Shown piece by piece: positions 21,691 to 32,975 of a stretch of DNA of 64,000 nucleotides. The DNA is taken from contig JAAOMT010000531.1 in assembly GCA_016748015.1 (NCBI GenBank), forward strand, positions 87,477 to 151,476, in the 5' to 3' direction. A model generated the notes under the pieces. The model was not told where the DNA came from. It saw only the letters and a program-made list of their open reading frames with translations, and ran no database searches. Origin of the DNA: Geosiphon pyriformis. Lineage: Eukaryota; Glomeromycota; Glomeromycetes; Archaeosporales; Geosiphonaceae. Position numbers and translations under genes: made by a program. Positions within the stretch are counted from its first letter, which is position 1; each line of letters opens with the position of its first letter.

Positions 21691-22558
21691 TCAAATTTGG
21701 AAAATAAGTTTTTTACAAAGAAATTTTTAATTATAATATATTATTATTACCACAACAGACTTAAAAGTGTCTGATAATAACACCAGTCATGCAAAGAAGT
21801 ACAAGTATAGAGACTATTAACTGTAAAGCCCAAGTAGAGAGAAACAAAACTTCCACTACAGAAAAAGAAAAAAATAACACAACTCTGCAAAATACAACAA
21901 TAGTAGTTGTTACAAGACTTACTACATCTCTACTCAAATTTGAAACTGTCAACAGACTATTTGGAAGTGTAAATACAAGTAGTAGAGACAACACACCTTT
22001 TAGAATAGCTAACACATAAAAAAAAACAGTTCCACATAGGCAAGCAGCAGACTTTTTTTACAATAACAGTTAACAGACTAGAAGAAAAAACTAATAAAAA
22101 ATACAGACACATTGAAAGAATAAGTGTAAAAGGTCTAACTAAGAAATTCAACCAAGTAATTAAAGAAGATTCATTTAGAAACACAACTTTTCAGACCAAC
22201 AACTTTGTTTTACAACCAATGTTTACCAAAAGTGGAAACAGTAACAAATTCCAAATAGAAGCTGAGATTAGTAAAAAAAAGACCTCAAAATTCCTGAAAA
22301 AAATGGATAGACCACCAAAAGCAACAAAAGAAGACAGTGAAAGAGCTGCACAAATAGAGCTTTGAAGAAATACAATCCTGATATTTTGGACAAGATCAAC
22401 AATAAAAATTCTGTGGTGGAAATTGTGAAGCAAAAAGACAATACATTTGTTATAAACCAAAATGAGACCAATCTGGATGACAACACAGAGGATATAAAAA
22501 ACTCTGAATTGGGCCTGTTAAACAGAATAAGAAGTCCAAGCCCAGAACAAGATAGTAG
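21691..22558 (+). pseudogene. Unrecognised broken coding stretch
   Basis: Three successive plus-strand frame pieces look protein-like: about 21789-22016 (Thr/Asn-rich, KTSTTEKEKNNTTLQ), about 22045-22360 (basic and helical, NRLEEKTNKKYRHIERISVK) and 22362-22558 (acidic, VVEIVKQKDNTFVINQNETN). They are joined by frameshifts near 22017-22045 and at 22360. The last piece runs without a break into the antisense of the LTR of element I at 22559, so the gene was cut there. No family recognised and no hydrophobic segment. It may be a fragment of another mobile element or of a host gene. Confidence 0.4.
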
Positions 22559-23200
22559 TATTACAGATTGGAGTAACAAGCTAACAGATAGCAAGGGAAA
22601 ACAGGATTGTAGAGTGATAAAAGAGATCAAAGGGAATTCAACTTCAAAAAATAAATTGAATAAATATGGATTCAATGTGTGAGATCAGTCTCATAAAATA
22701 TTTTAGTCGCTATACTTTTTAAAAAATAACCAGAGAATTTAAAGATAGAGGAATAGTTCATACTGTCAACAAATAATCATGCCTGGTATAATTCTATGCC
22801 TTATGTTGATGCTCTTAGAATTCAATATCAGATATCAGATGTGTTCTTCAGTTACATTTTATTCAATAATCTTCAAATGTTGCAATTACACATTTTAGGA
22901 AAAGAGTAGGTAAAGGCCAACAAATATCTTTTATTCTAAGATGTTCAGATATTTGAAGATAGGGAAATGAAATTTAGTGATAAAAGAAGGATTAAAATGA
23001 AGTTGTTATTTTATTTTTTTTATTTCTTTTTATTCCTACATACTTTTTTACAGCTAAGAGATTTATCACTTATATAGCTATCAAAAGTGGTCAATAATCA
23101 GGTCAATGATCACTTTCTAAAAATAAAGTGGCTAATTTATGTAACATCAGTGACTAATACATGTGATAATTAATAAGAAGTATAAGTTTCAATCATAACA
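22559..23200 (-). repeat. 3' LTR of gypsy I (642 bp)
   Basis: On the plus strand starts TATTACAGATTGGAG and ends AATCATAACA. Only two 12-bp units (23089-23112). The partner LTR is 751 bp with eleven units; the nine missing units (108 bp) account for the length difference. Confidence 0.85.
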
Positions 23201-23835
23201 TTATTCTTTCCAAAGAGATTGAGCTTTGGTAAAATCAAACAATTTATGGTGTAATCTATTTGAAGAGTTTTATTTAACTCAAAGCTAACTAGTTTGTTGA
23301 AGTTTTTTGTGAATAGGATATATAATACTTAAGGTGAAATGAGTTTTGTGTTCAAGAAACCAAATCTTTGTATTAGAGTTTTGGTTTTTTTAGTAATAGT
23401 TAAAACTCTTGAGACATCTAACCATATAATGCCCAAAATTTTTGTCTGTATCTCTGAAGTTGTTTTCTTTATGAGTTTTATATCCTCTATAATCTCACCA
23501 AGGCGATTATAAAGTTCTAATTGTTTTTTATATGACAAATTTTTGTCTATGGGTAAGATTTCTTGGAGTGTTTTTCCAATTGTGCTAGAAGGTAAGAGTA
23601 TAGTTGCTGTTATACTTTCCAACAGATATTTATCCATTTTACTACCAATTTTTTTTCTTCTGGTAGTGGTTTTTTTTGGTCTAATAACAGTATGTATTCC
23701 ACTGTTATTAGTTATGGTAGTTTGTTTTTTAATGGTCAGAGTAGCATTTAAATAGTTTTTAATCAAATATTCATGAAAAGTATAGAAAGCATTTTGAATG
23801 TTTTAATCCAGAAAATAATTGTTTATGTTGATTGA
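23201..23835 (-). pseudogene. Gypsy I ORF3 (unknown function), C-terminal part
   Basis: Minus-strand frame 23766-23329 is open for 145 codons: basic RPKKTTTRRKKIGSKMDKY, then LPIDKNLSYKKQLELYNRL, EIQTKILGII and LDVSRVLTITKKTKT, broken by TAA at 23329-23331, then resumes to about 23201. The N-terminal part is on the far side of the LINE, at about 26658-26800. It matches ORF3 of L and J. Function unknown. Confidence 0.7.
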
Positions 23836-26657
23836 TTTTTTTTTTTGTTAATATGTAGTCATGTTGGTCTTTTATTAGTTTAGCCACACTCAAAAAGCAT
23901 GGCTTTTTCATAAAGCCAACTTACCCAATAATTTAAATTACAAAATGTGGCTAACCACTATGTGGTTATGCTTAACTACATACTAGTATAACCAGAAAAC
24001 CTAAGGGGTATTACACTATTACTTAAAGTAATTCTACTACCCAAAACATCAGTTAATATTTTATTATAACTTTTGTATCCATCACCCTTTCTAATATTGG
24101 AATTGTTACTACCATTAACATTATTCTTTAGTGTTTTGCACACACCAATTACTTGTAATGGGCTTTTCTTGACTTTGTTATTAATATCTACTGATTTTTC
24201 TCATTCAGTTTGTAATCTGCAATGTTCTTTCCACAATCTATTTCTCACTTGAGTTACTGCTCATTTACACACCTTAATTAAAATATTGTTATTAACCCTT
24301 TAATTAATGTCAGAAAATACATTAATTCTTCTGAATTGCTTATTAATTAATTCTTTACATAGCAGATCTATGTTGGGTGTTGACTTAATGTACTTATTAG
24401 ACAGAAAAACTTGCTTGCCAAGATCCAAGATTTTATGTTTTCCTTTCATAGCCTTTGATAAGCACTGCATCCACTCATCTCTTATATCATTTATCAATAT
24501 CTTGCCCATTTGAGTATTCAGAAAGCATTTCCAAAAGTGTTGATTGGTTTTTACTTTTGTGTGACATGTTTTGCACAGATTGTTCAAATATACCAAAAAA
24601 TGTCTGTTGTATAGCACTTTTGCTGTTAACAGTATGTTGTAGAATGATTTCATAATAAATATATGCATTGTCAAAGAACCAGCCAAGATGAAGCCTAATG
24701 ACATTTTACCATTCCAGTTTTACACTTTGGTTGTGCATTTCCAGTCTACTCCCTGGTCCAAAAATCCCACTGTCTCTTGCATTTTGTTATTGCCAATCCA
24801 ATCTAAAGCTCCTTGAATTCCAGTTTGTTGGTTCAGAAAATATCTGATATTCAGATCCAATTTAACACCTCTGCAAGAGGGAACATAACTAATATTCTTA
24901 GCATTGTAAGCCTAACTTACTATGTCAAAAGCAGTAGTTTCTTTGGTTAATTTGTTAGCCATCTCATTTTCAAATATCCCAGTGTGTGCAGCCACTTTGT
25001 TAATATTGAATTCAATTATTTTTTCTCTTATCACTGCCTTAATTGCATTTTATGTGCACCAGTTAGAAGTTTTGAGCTGATTTCTAATAAACATGGGAGA
25101 TTCTTTAGACAACTATTTTTGAGCTGTTGACACTACTGCCTAACTGTTTGTATTTAATATTAGTTTACATTTGTAAGGTACTGCTTCCAAAGCCAGTAAC
25201 ACAGCTTTTGCCTCTGTTTTTGTTGATAATAATGTTCTATTAACTGCTATACCAAAGTTGGTCTCTATTCCATGTGTTACAAAGACAGCTGCTCTCCTAA
25301 CATTCTCAGAACTAGCTTTTGCCAGTGATCCATCCGTTAATATTTCAATTTCTTTTCTGAGTCTCAACTTATCATGTACTCTCCTCCATTATGGTAATAG
25401 AATGTCAAAAATTTGTATGTAAATAGTGTCCCTTTGCATTGTTTCTATGTCATCTGGTATTAGGTTAATTATTTTGTGCATTTCCAATGCTTTACTTTAA
25501 ACTACATCAATTTTTCTGTATTTATTTATAGTAAGTGTGGCTTCTAATGTCTTAAATCATCTGAAAATTCTACTACTGTTACTCCGTCTGTACTTTCTTG
25601 TAAAGTCTATCTATGTTATTAGTGATCCATCATTGTTTTGTACTTGATGCAAATACAAAATATTTTCTTTTCTTAATAAACCTCTAACTTTAGTTAAGAT
25701 TGCACAAGAAGCTAAAACAGTCTTAATTAAGTGTGCTTGTGGTCTTGAAGACTCAGATATCCCATATGTGTTACCAGAGCTTTTGAATGAGATACCTCTT
25801 TTTTCTATTATCTGTATTATATTTGCTATAAAATTAACCCCTGGCTTAGATCATTCATTAGTGAAATATTCAAGTATACTATGAGCTAACCATCTTTGTG
25901 CCTGCAAGTTGGCTAATCTGATTCTTGTAGCTATTCCAGCAATATTATCATTGTTCAATCTAACCAACAAATCTGTGATTTTGCTTTTTGCTTATATATT
26001 ATTAACTCTGAACAAATTATATAAAGATGAGTGGTGCATGATACTGGCCAGAAAATTTACTGAGAGTTTTGCTTTTTTCTTTATAGTGGCTAAGATCTTT
26101 GAGATTCATCTCATGGCCCAACTGTTTGGTATATGGGTCAATTGAGATTTAAATTCTATTGCTGGACTGAGTACACTGTTGAAAATATAAATTGCCTGTT
26201 TTTCAGTAATGTGTTTTTTCCGAATAACTCCACACATTGTTTCAATGTTAGAATCTATTATTCTCAGCACAGTTTTATTTTTTCCATCTGCTTTAATCCA
26301 TACCCCCAAATATTAAGTGCATATAGATGGATCTAGCAATTTCAAGGTTTATTTTTTTGGACCAAACTTTAGTGGCTCAACCAACACTGATTTCCTTTTG
26401 AAAGGTCTAACTACTATTGTTTTAGTCTTGTCTAAATTGATCTTAATATCCACTATTTTAAAAAAGAAGCTGGCTGTATCTAAAATACTCTGCATTCCTA
26501 GTCTTGAATTAGCTATCCATACTGTGTTATCAATGAAGGCCAGGTGGTTTACTGATGCTATTAAAGATTGTGTGTCTGCTTGATTGTCTCACTTTTTTTA
26601 TTCAGCTGTTAATTTGTATTCTTGACTGTAATTGGATTGTTTTACTTCATACAGTAG
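23836..26657 (-). mobile_element. LINE-1 copy inside gypsy I, 5'-truncated
   Basis: Poly(T) at 23836-23846 and a 14-bp target duplication with one C/T difference: TTTATGTTGATTGA at 23822-23835 and TTCATGTTGATTGA at 26658-26671. Removing it rejoins ORF3 of I. Its 5' end lies in the RT domain, only about 30 bp upstream of the start of copy C. Confidence 0.9.
23976..26657 (-). pseudogene. LINE-1 ORF2 fragment: RT end, RNase H, zinc finger
   Basis: Minus-strand reading: RT motif C as AFIDNT near 26530 (second Asp lost), NLDKTKTIVV-like segment, YLGVWIKADGK near 26300, connection, RNase H from 25367 (RLRKEIEILTDGSLAKAS, then KTEAKAVLLALEA; the third acidic residue is Asn in LNTNS), HTGIFENEMANKLTKE near 24980, C-terminal cluster CKTCHTKVKTNQHFWKC near 24570. 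The stop, TAG at 23978-23976, follows a final TSM. Interruptions near 25140, 24910, 24300 and elsewhere. The best preserved of the three ORF2 copies, but still dead. Confidence 0.82.
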
Positions 26658-26671
26658 TTCATGTTGATTGA

Positions 26672-29600
26672 AGATACCTCTGTTTTGGAAATGGTGCATT
26701 TATTTATATTTGATTTTTGCTGATCATTTGAGTTAGTATTACCACAACAGGCAACTAATTAGGTTGTTTATGATATTTTTTGAGTCATGTATCATGAACA
26801 GAATGATTATTGAAAATTGTTCTGAATTGATCTTGAAGAATATAAAAACCATTGTTCAAAACTTTGTTGACTATAAAGGGTTCTTTCTATTGGTTAGAAA
26901 ATTTATCATCATAGACATTGTCTCTATCTGAACGGTATTTTAATACCAAGTCACCAACACTTAAAAAAAGTGTTTTATAGATTTTCTTTTTTTTAAGCTT
27001 TTTTTGAAACTGTTTTATCTTTTCAAAAGCAATTATTTGTGCTTCTACCAAAGAGTCAAGAATGGTACCAAGTTTTTTTGGCAAAATGTCTTTGTAATTT
27101 TTTATTGTCATCTCTTCAAAAGATATTGTCTCAATGTCAGTTTCTATTGGTAGTGTTGTCATGCATCCATAGAGCAGATAAAAAGATTCATAACTTGTTA
27201 TGTCATGATTTACAGTTCTATAAGCAAACAAAGCTGAAGGCAGTACTTTGTCTCATAAGTTTGTTTCTTTATTGATTTTGGCTAGGGTTTCACATAGTGT
27301 TTTATTGAAATATTCTACTAGGCCATTTATTTGGGGGTGATAAGAGGAAGAAAGTTTATGATATATTCCCATTTTTTTACAAAGTTCTTCAACTAGTATA
27401 CTGAGAAAAGCTCTTCCTCTATCAGATAAAAGTTTTTTGGGGCAGCCATAACAGCAAATAATATCTTTATAAATAAAATTGGCTATTGAGACTGCTGTTT
27501 GGTCAGGAGTAGCTCTTGCTTCTACCCACTTTGTAAGATAATCAGTAGCTGTAATAATATATCTGTTGCCATCAGGAGTTATTGTTAAAGATCTAACAAC
27601 ATCTATACCAATTCTGTTGAATGATTAACCAACAGAGATTGAATGGATATTTTCTTTACAATTGGGTTTGCCTTTTCTTTGTCAGATATCACAGGTTTTG
27701 ATGTATTCAGCAATGTCTTTTTCCAAGGTAGGCCAATAATAGCAAGCTAAAATTTTCTGAATTGTTTTTGTTTTTCCAAAGTGTCCAGCTAATGGGTCAG
27801 TGTGCATATTATATATTACAATTTCTCTTTCTTCAAATTTGATGATTCTCTAAAGGTGGTCAGAATCTTTTCTATTTCTTTTATATAGCTGGTTTTGGTA
27901 AATCAAATAGAAATTTGATTGTTTGTGCAAATGTTCTCTTTGCTGTTGAGTGTATTCTGGTGGGTATTGTCTTTTACCCAAAAATTTCATTAAGGCAGAG
28001 TAGTTGTCCAAGTCTATTATCGTGTTTGTTTGTTAAGGAGTTATTAATAATTAAGTTGGTTTGGTTTAAGAGGTTGTACTATCACTGGATGGTAAGTCTA
28101 GAGAGTGTGTTGGCATTTTGATGATTTGCTTTTTTGTAGTGTTAAATATCATAGTCAAATTCATCCAAGTAGAGTATCTAACAAGTTATTTATTTGTGTT
28201 TCAGTTTCTTTTTATTGTGCAGCCAAACCAAGACTTAATGATCTGTTATCACTAAGAATTTCGCACCAAGAAGATATTGATTTCAGTAACTAGTGGCCCA
28301 AACTACTGCTAAACATTCTTGTTCAGTAATTGAATAGTTCTTTTCTGCTGGTGTAAGGGATCTACTGGCATATGCTATGGCATGTTCTCTGTTATTTTCA
28401 TTTTTCTGTGAAAGGACAGCATCAAGTCTATAGCCAAATGTATCAGTGTGGAGAATAAAAGATTGGTCCAGATCAGATTGCTTGAGAATTGGTTCAGTAA
28501 CAAGTTTTTCCTTCAGAATTTCAAAAGCTTTTTGTTGATGAGTGCTCCAATAATAATTGACATTTTTTCTGAATAGCTGATTAAAAGAAAAGGTGATTTT
28601 GGAGAAATCCTTGATAAATTTGCGATAATAAGAGGCCAAACCAAGGAAAAAGCATAGTTTAGGAACATTCATTGGTTGTCTAATGTTTTGAACTTTTTTA
28701 ACTTTAGCGGGTTCAGGAAAGATTTCATTTTTTGTAATAAGATGACCAAGGAACTAGGTGGATTGGTGTCTAAAAAAAGATTTGATTGGGTTGATCTTAA
28801 GGCCAGCATTTCTGAGCAGATCAAAAACCTTCTGCAAATATTCAAGATGTTCATTCCATGTTTTTGAGTAGATTATTATGTCATATAAATAAACCAGAAC
28901 AAAATTTTTTTTTACTGATTCAAATATTTTGTCTATTAGGTGTTAAAAGGTAGGAGGAGCATTAATGAGACCAAAAGACATAACTGTGAATTTATAGATG
29001 CCATACTTTGTAATAAAAGCAGTTTTTTTTCTGCTTTCTAGATCTATCTCTACTTGCCAGAATTCAGCAGTTAAGTTAATAGTTGAGAAGAAAGCAGCAT
29101 CATTGAATTTATCTAGCATTACATCAATTTTGGGAAGTGGGTACATGTTTCTTGTATGAATCCAAGATCTTTCATCTGGTTTATCTCTTTCTTGATAAAC
29201 TTATCATTGTGTCAATTAGATTGATAAGGCTTCAAATAGATGGGATGAGTTTCTTTTGTGGTGATAGTGTATTGTATTACATGAGTTCATCCAGAGATAT
29301 CACTTTCTTTTGAGATAACTGGGCTATTCCTAGTCAACAGATTTTCAATGTCCACTTTTTTTTCTTCAGAGAAAGGTTTTCTTTGTTCTATAACTAGTGA
29401 TTAGATTTCAGGTGGTTTATTTTTAAAGGACTTTTGTACTTCTTTTAGTTCTTCTCTGAGTATCAAACTAATTGGCTCCCAATCTTTGTAATAGATTAGG
29501 CAGAACTTGTATTCATTACTAGAGGAATACAAAGGTTTATTGCACCAGCACCTGGCACAAGGACTATGTTATCAATAATTGTATTTTGCTTTCTTGGCAG

Positions 29601-30632
29601 GTTTTCTATCAAAGATTCTTTTGCTATTTACCATAATTTCTTCTTTACCTGCTTTAATATTATCTAATGACTTGTCATTATTGGTAAAGATAGTGTAGAC
29701 AAGTTCAACAGTTTCTTTTTGTTCTTTTTGTTCATTTTTTTTTTCACTTTCTTTATTATCTGATTTGTTAGATTGCTCTTTTTTTTGGCTTTGTTTGGAT
29801 ACTGGAGGAGTTGTTTAATGGTGACACTTAATTATGATGGGTTTTTTACCACATCTGATGGTTAGTTAACAGAGTTCATAATTAAGCAAGGCTTTTGCTT
29901 TCTTGAGCCATTCATTGCCAACTATTATGGTGTATTTTTTTGCTTTAGATACTTCCATGTTAGTTTTAATGCTGATGCCATTAATTTGGACAGGAACAGC
30001 TTTGGTTATGCTCAGATCTTTTTTCTTGTTATCATGTACATTGGTTATTGGTCTTGTAGACGGTTCATTAATTTTTCTGTCAATTGCTTCTAAAAAGTGT
30101 TTGGCAATGATGCTAACAGATGATCTACTGTTCAGAATCAGATCAATGAAATAACCAACTACTTGGGCTTTACAAATAAGAGGGGTAATATTGCTGTTGT
30201 TAGCAAATTCAGCTTGGCATGAGCATTTGTTGGTTGTTGGTGTCTTTTTCTTGGGAATCAAAGATTTGCAAAGGTCTTTTCTAAATTGGGGATGAGTCAT
30301 TAACTGGCTAAAAGTAATGTAAGCAGGTGTTTTCATAAGATCTTTGACAACAAAATAGGGTCCAGATTTTTGTACAATTTCTGGGAGTTTCAACTTTGGA
30401 AAATTCTTAAAGATTTTAGTCTTTGGTGGCTCATTGTTATCAACAGTTGATTTGAATGCTTTGTTTGGGTCCAGAACGAAATCAATCTTGGGTTTCTTCT
30501 TCTTTCTGGTTAATTCAGAGATGTTAATTGCTAGTTCATCCATATCATGGTCATTATCAGTTAAGTTAAAAGCAAAAAAAAGGTTTTTTTCTGATTGGCT
30601 TGCACTCTTATTCTTTGGAGGTGTGTCTACTA
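26672..30632 (-). pseudogene. Gypsy I pol: protease, RT, RNase H, integrase
   Basis: Protease region 30543-29866 is open (MDELAINISELTRKKK onward), but the active site reads LNSRSS instead of LDSGSS. RT: FSTINLTAEFW (29080), catalytic box YLYD at about 28880. RNase H 28672-28286: [27 protein letters not shown]. Integrase: MHTDPLAGHFG keeps both zinc His (about 27800), CDI-Q region at 27690, DVV at 27600, LLSDRGRAF at 27430, NGLVEYFNKTLC with the catalytic Glu at 27330. The GPY/F-like end is near 26880-26750. Stops lie between the pieces. Confidence 0.8.
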
Positions 30633-32172
30633 GTTTAAAGGCTAATAAACAGTGGCTTTAACTAAGAGATTCTCTCCAAAAAAATTGATGTTGGCATGAT
30701 TGGATCTTTAATTGGGGACATTGTTGTTAACAGTTCTGTTATTTTGATTGTCATTATTTCTGGAAGCTGAAAAAGGTGGAGGAGGATTGTTGCAATCTCT
30801 GGAGAAATGTTCAATTAATCCACAATGATAACATACAGGTGGGCCATGATTTTGTTGTCTTTGATAAGAGAGTTGCTAGGGCTGATTAAAATGGGTTTTA
30901 AATCTGGGTCTTTGAATTTGTTGATTTTTTCTGACTGCTTAAGCTAAGAGTTTTAATAACCAGACAAGATTGACTGTGAGTTTATTTATTAATTGTTTAT
31001 TGGGATCTGGAGTTTAGACAGTAAAAAAAGTGGCAGCCATTTGAGAAGCAGGGGCCATAACAGAAGCAGAAGCAAAAACTAGAAGTGTAGATCCCAAGTG
31101 CATCCTTTGATTGTCTTCAATTTATTAAGCTAGTTCAACAGATATATTCATTGTAGGATTGTTTTTCAAGACCAAGAGGGGCTAAAAAGCATATGAAAGA
31201 TTAGTTCTCAATCTTTTTGTGAAGAAGTGAGTTTTCTGCTCTTTTGTACAGTTTTTTTTAGAGTCTATTCACTTGATTAACATTCTGATTGCTTTTGCAT
31301 ATTTAGTTACAGCTTCATTAAGACCTTGGGTTCTTTTTTCTAATTCCATATGCCATTTAGATATTAAAATAGGAGTTTTAAATTTCATTTCAAACTGGGT
31401 AATAAAAGAAGTGTTGTCTTCTCCAGCATTTGTTGGTGCCTATCTAATGATTCTTTGCTAAGCATTGACATTGGTTTCTTGTAAGAACCAAATAGTAGGA
31501 GAGTCTTAAAAATAGCCACCAATGATTTGAAACTTGTATTCATTATCATATTGGTTGGCTGTGGCCACTCTTTCAAAGTCATCCAATTATTTAATTGAAT
31601 TTTGTGTATTATCTCTAAACAAGGGTAATAGAGTGTTGTTTCTTCTTCCCAAAGCAATTTGTATGCTTTGGAGGGCAATCAGAATGTTCTGTTGCATAGG
31701 ATCATTAGCCATTGGTTCAGGAGTAAAATGATCTGATTCACTTGAAAAAAGATCAAAAACAGGAGCAGTTTAATAACTTTCTTCTTCTGTTTCAAGAGGA
31801 GTTTCAGTTGATTAATGGGCAGCAATCCAAGTATAGATTTGATGATTCAGATATTCGAAATCAGGGGGCTGTTGTTTAAAGATTGTAAAATATAAAAGCT
31901 GATTGATGTTGTTGTTTTTTTCTTTAAAGTTGTTTTTAAAATAAGCTTGATCAAAATAATAAGTTGTATAGGCTGTATAGATTTCAGCTAAATGCTTGTT
32001 CAGAAACCAGTTTCAAAAGTCTTGGAATTGTTTGCTGAATTGTTCTTTGATAGAGAAGTAAATCAAGCAGGAAGGCAAAAAATTGAGTTCAATAAAGTCT
32101 AGATTGTTTTTGTTGTGTGCTTCAAAGTGTTCTTCTAATTGTTATGGCAGGTATAAATAATCATCTATACAA
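30627..32172 (-). pseudogene. Gypsy I gag, broken
   Basis: The start codon position reads ATA instead of ATG (IDDYLYLP follows), then LEEHFEAHNKNNLDFIELN. The gag domain lies about 31640-31250. A Cys/His knuckle (CYHCGLIEHFSRDC) lies near 30830-30785. Gag ends at the frameshift site (plus-strand GTTTAAA at 30633-30639). There the Trp codon has become TAG just before the natural TAG. Several internal stops. Confidence 0.75.
30633..30639 (-). promoter_or_regulatory. Gag-pol -1 frameshift site TTTAAAC (gypsy I)
   Basis: Minus strand TTTAAACTAGTAG. The pol frame stays open across it in the -1 register into MDELAINIS. Same position as in F, J and L. Confidence 0.65.
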
Positions 32173-32220
32173 TAGAAAACAAAGTGGATTTTGACAACTT
32201 CACAAGAAGCACTACTTTTA

Positions 32221-32971
32221 TGTTACAGGTTGGAGTAACAAGCTAATGGATAGCAAGGGAGAACAGGATTGTAGGGTAATAAAAAAGATCAAAGAGAATT
32301 CAACTTCAAAGAGTGAATTGAATAAATATGGATTCAATATGTGAGATCAGTCTCATAAAATATCTTAGTTACTATGCTTTTTAAAAGATAACTGGAGAAT
32401 CTAAAGGTAGAGAGATAGTCCATACTGTCAACAAATGATCACACCTGGTATAATTTTATGCTTCATATCAGCACTCTTAGAATTCAATATTAGGTATCAA
32501 ATATGCTCTTCAGTCACGTTTTATTCAATAATCTTCAAATGCTGTAATTACATATTTCAGAAAAAGAGTAGATAAAGGCCAACAAATATCTTTTATCCTA
32601 AGATGTTTGGATATTTGAAGGTAGGGAAAAGGAATTTAGTGATAAAAAAAGGATTGAGATGAAGTTGTTATTTTATTTCTTTTATTTCTTTTTTATTCTT
32701 ACATATTTTTCTACAGCTAAAAGATTTTTTGCTTATATAGCTATTAAAAGTGGTCAATAATCAGGTCAACAACTAGATTAATAATCAGATCAATGATCAA
32801 GTCAATAATCAGGTCATTGATTAGATTAATGATTAGGTTAATAATCAGATTAATAATCAGATCATTAATCAGATCAATGATCACTTTCTAAAAATAGAGT
32901 GGCTAATTTATGTGACATCAGTGATTAATACATGTGATAATTAATAAGAAGTATAAGTTTCAACTGTAACA
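32221..32971 (-). repeat. 5' LTR of gypsy I (751 bp)
   Basis: On the plus strand starts TGTTACAGGTTGGAG and ends CAACTGTAACA. Eleven 12-bp units at 32752-32883, next to the TATA region (GCTTATATAG at 32731). Confidence 0.88.
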
Positions 32972-32975
32972 GTAT

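Larger units (their letters stand above)
22559..32971 (-). mobile_element. Gypsy-family LTR retrotransposon I, with LINE insertion
   Basis: Minus-strand element: 5' LTR 32221-32971, gag, pol, ORF3, 3' LTR 22559-23200. A LINE-1 lies in ORF3 at 23836-26657. Without it the element is about 7.6 kb. The 4 bp outside the LTRs are GTAG (22555-22558) and GTAT (32972-32975), an imperfect duplication. The two flanks belong to unrelated sequence, so rearrangement is possible. Confidence 0.85.

Noticed and set aside
22268-22675. A hydrophobic minus-strand frame of 135 codons (membrane-protein-like)
   Set aside because: It is opposite an Asn/Lys-rich plus-strand reading; antisense of such codons gives Phe/Leu/Ile by chance, and it runs into an LTR.
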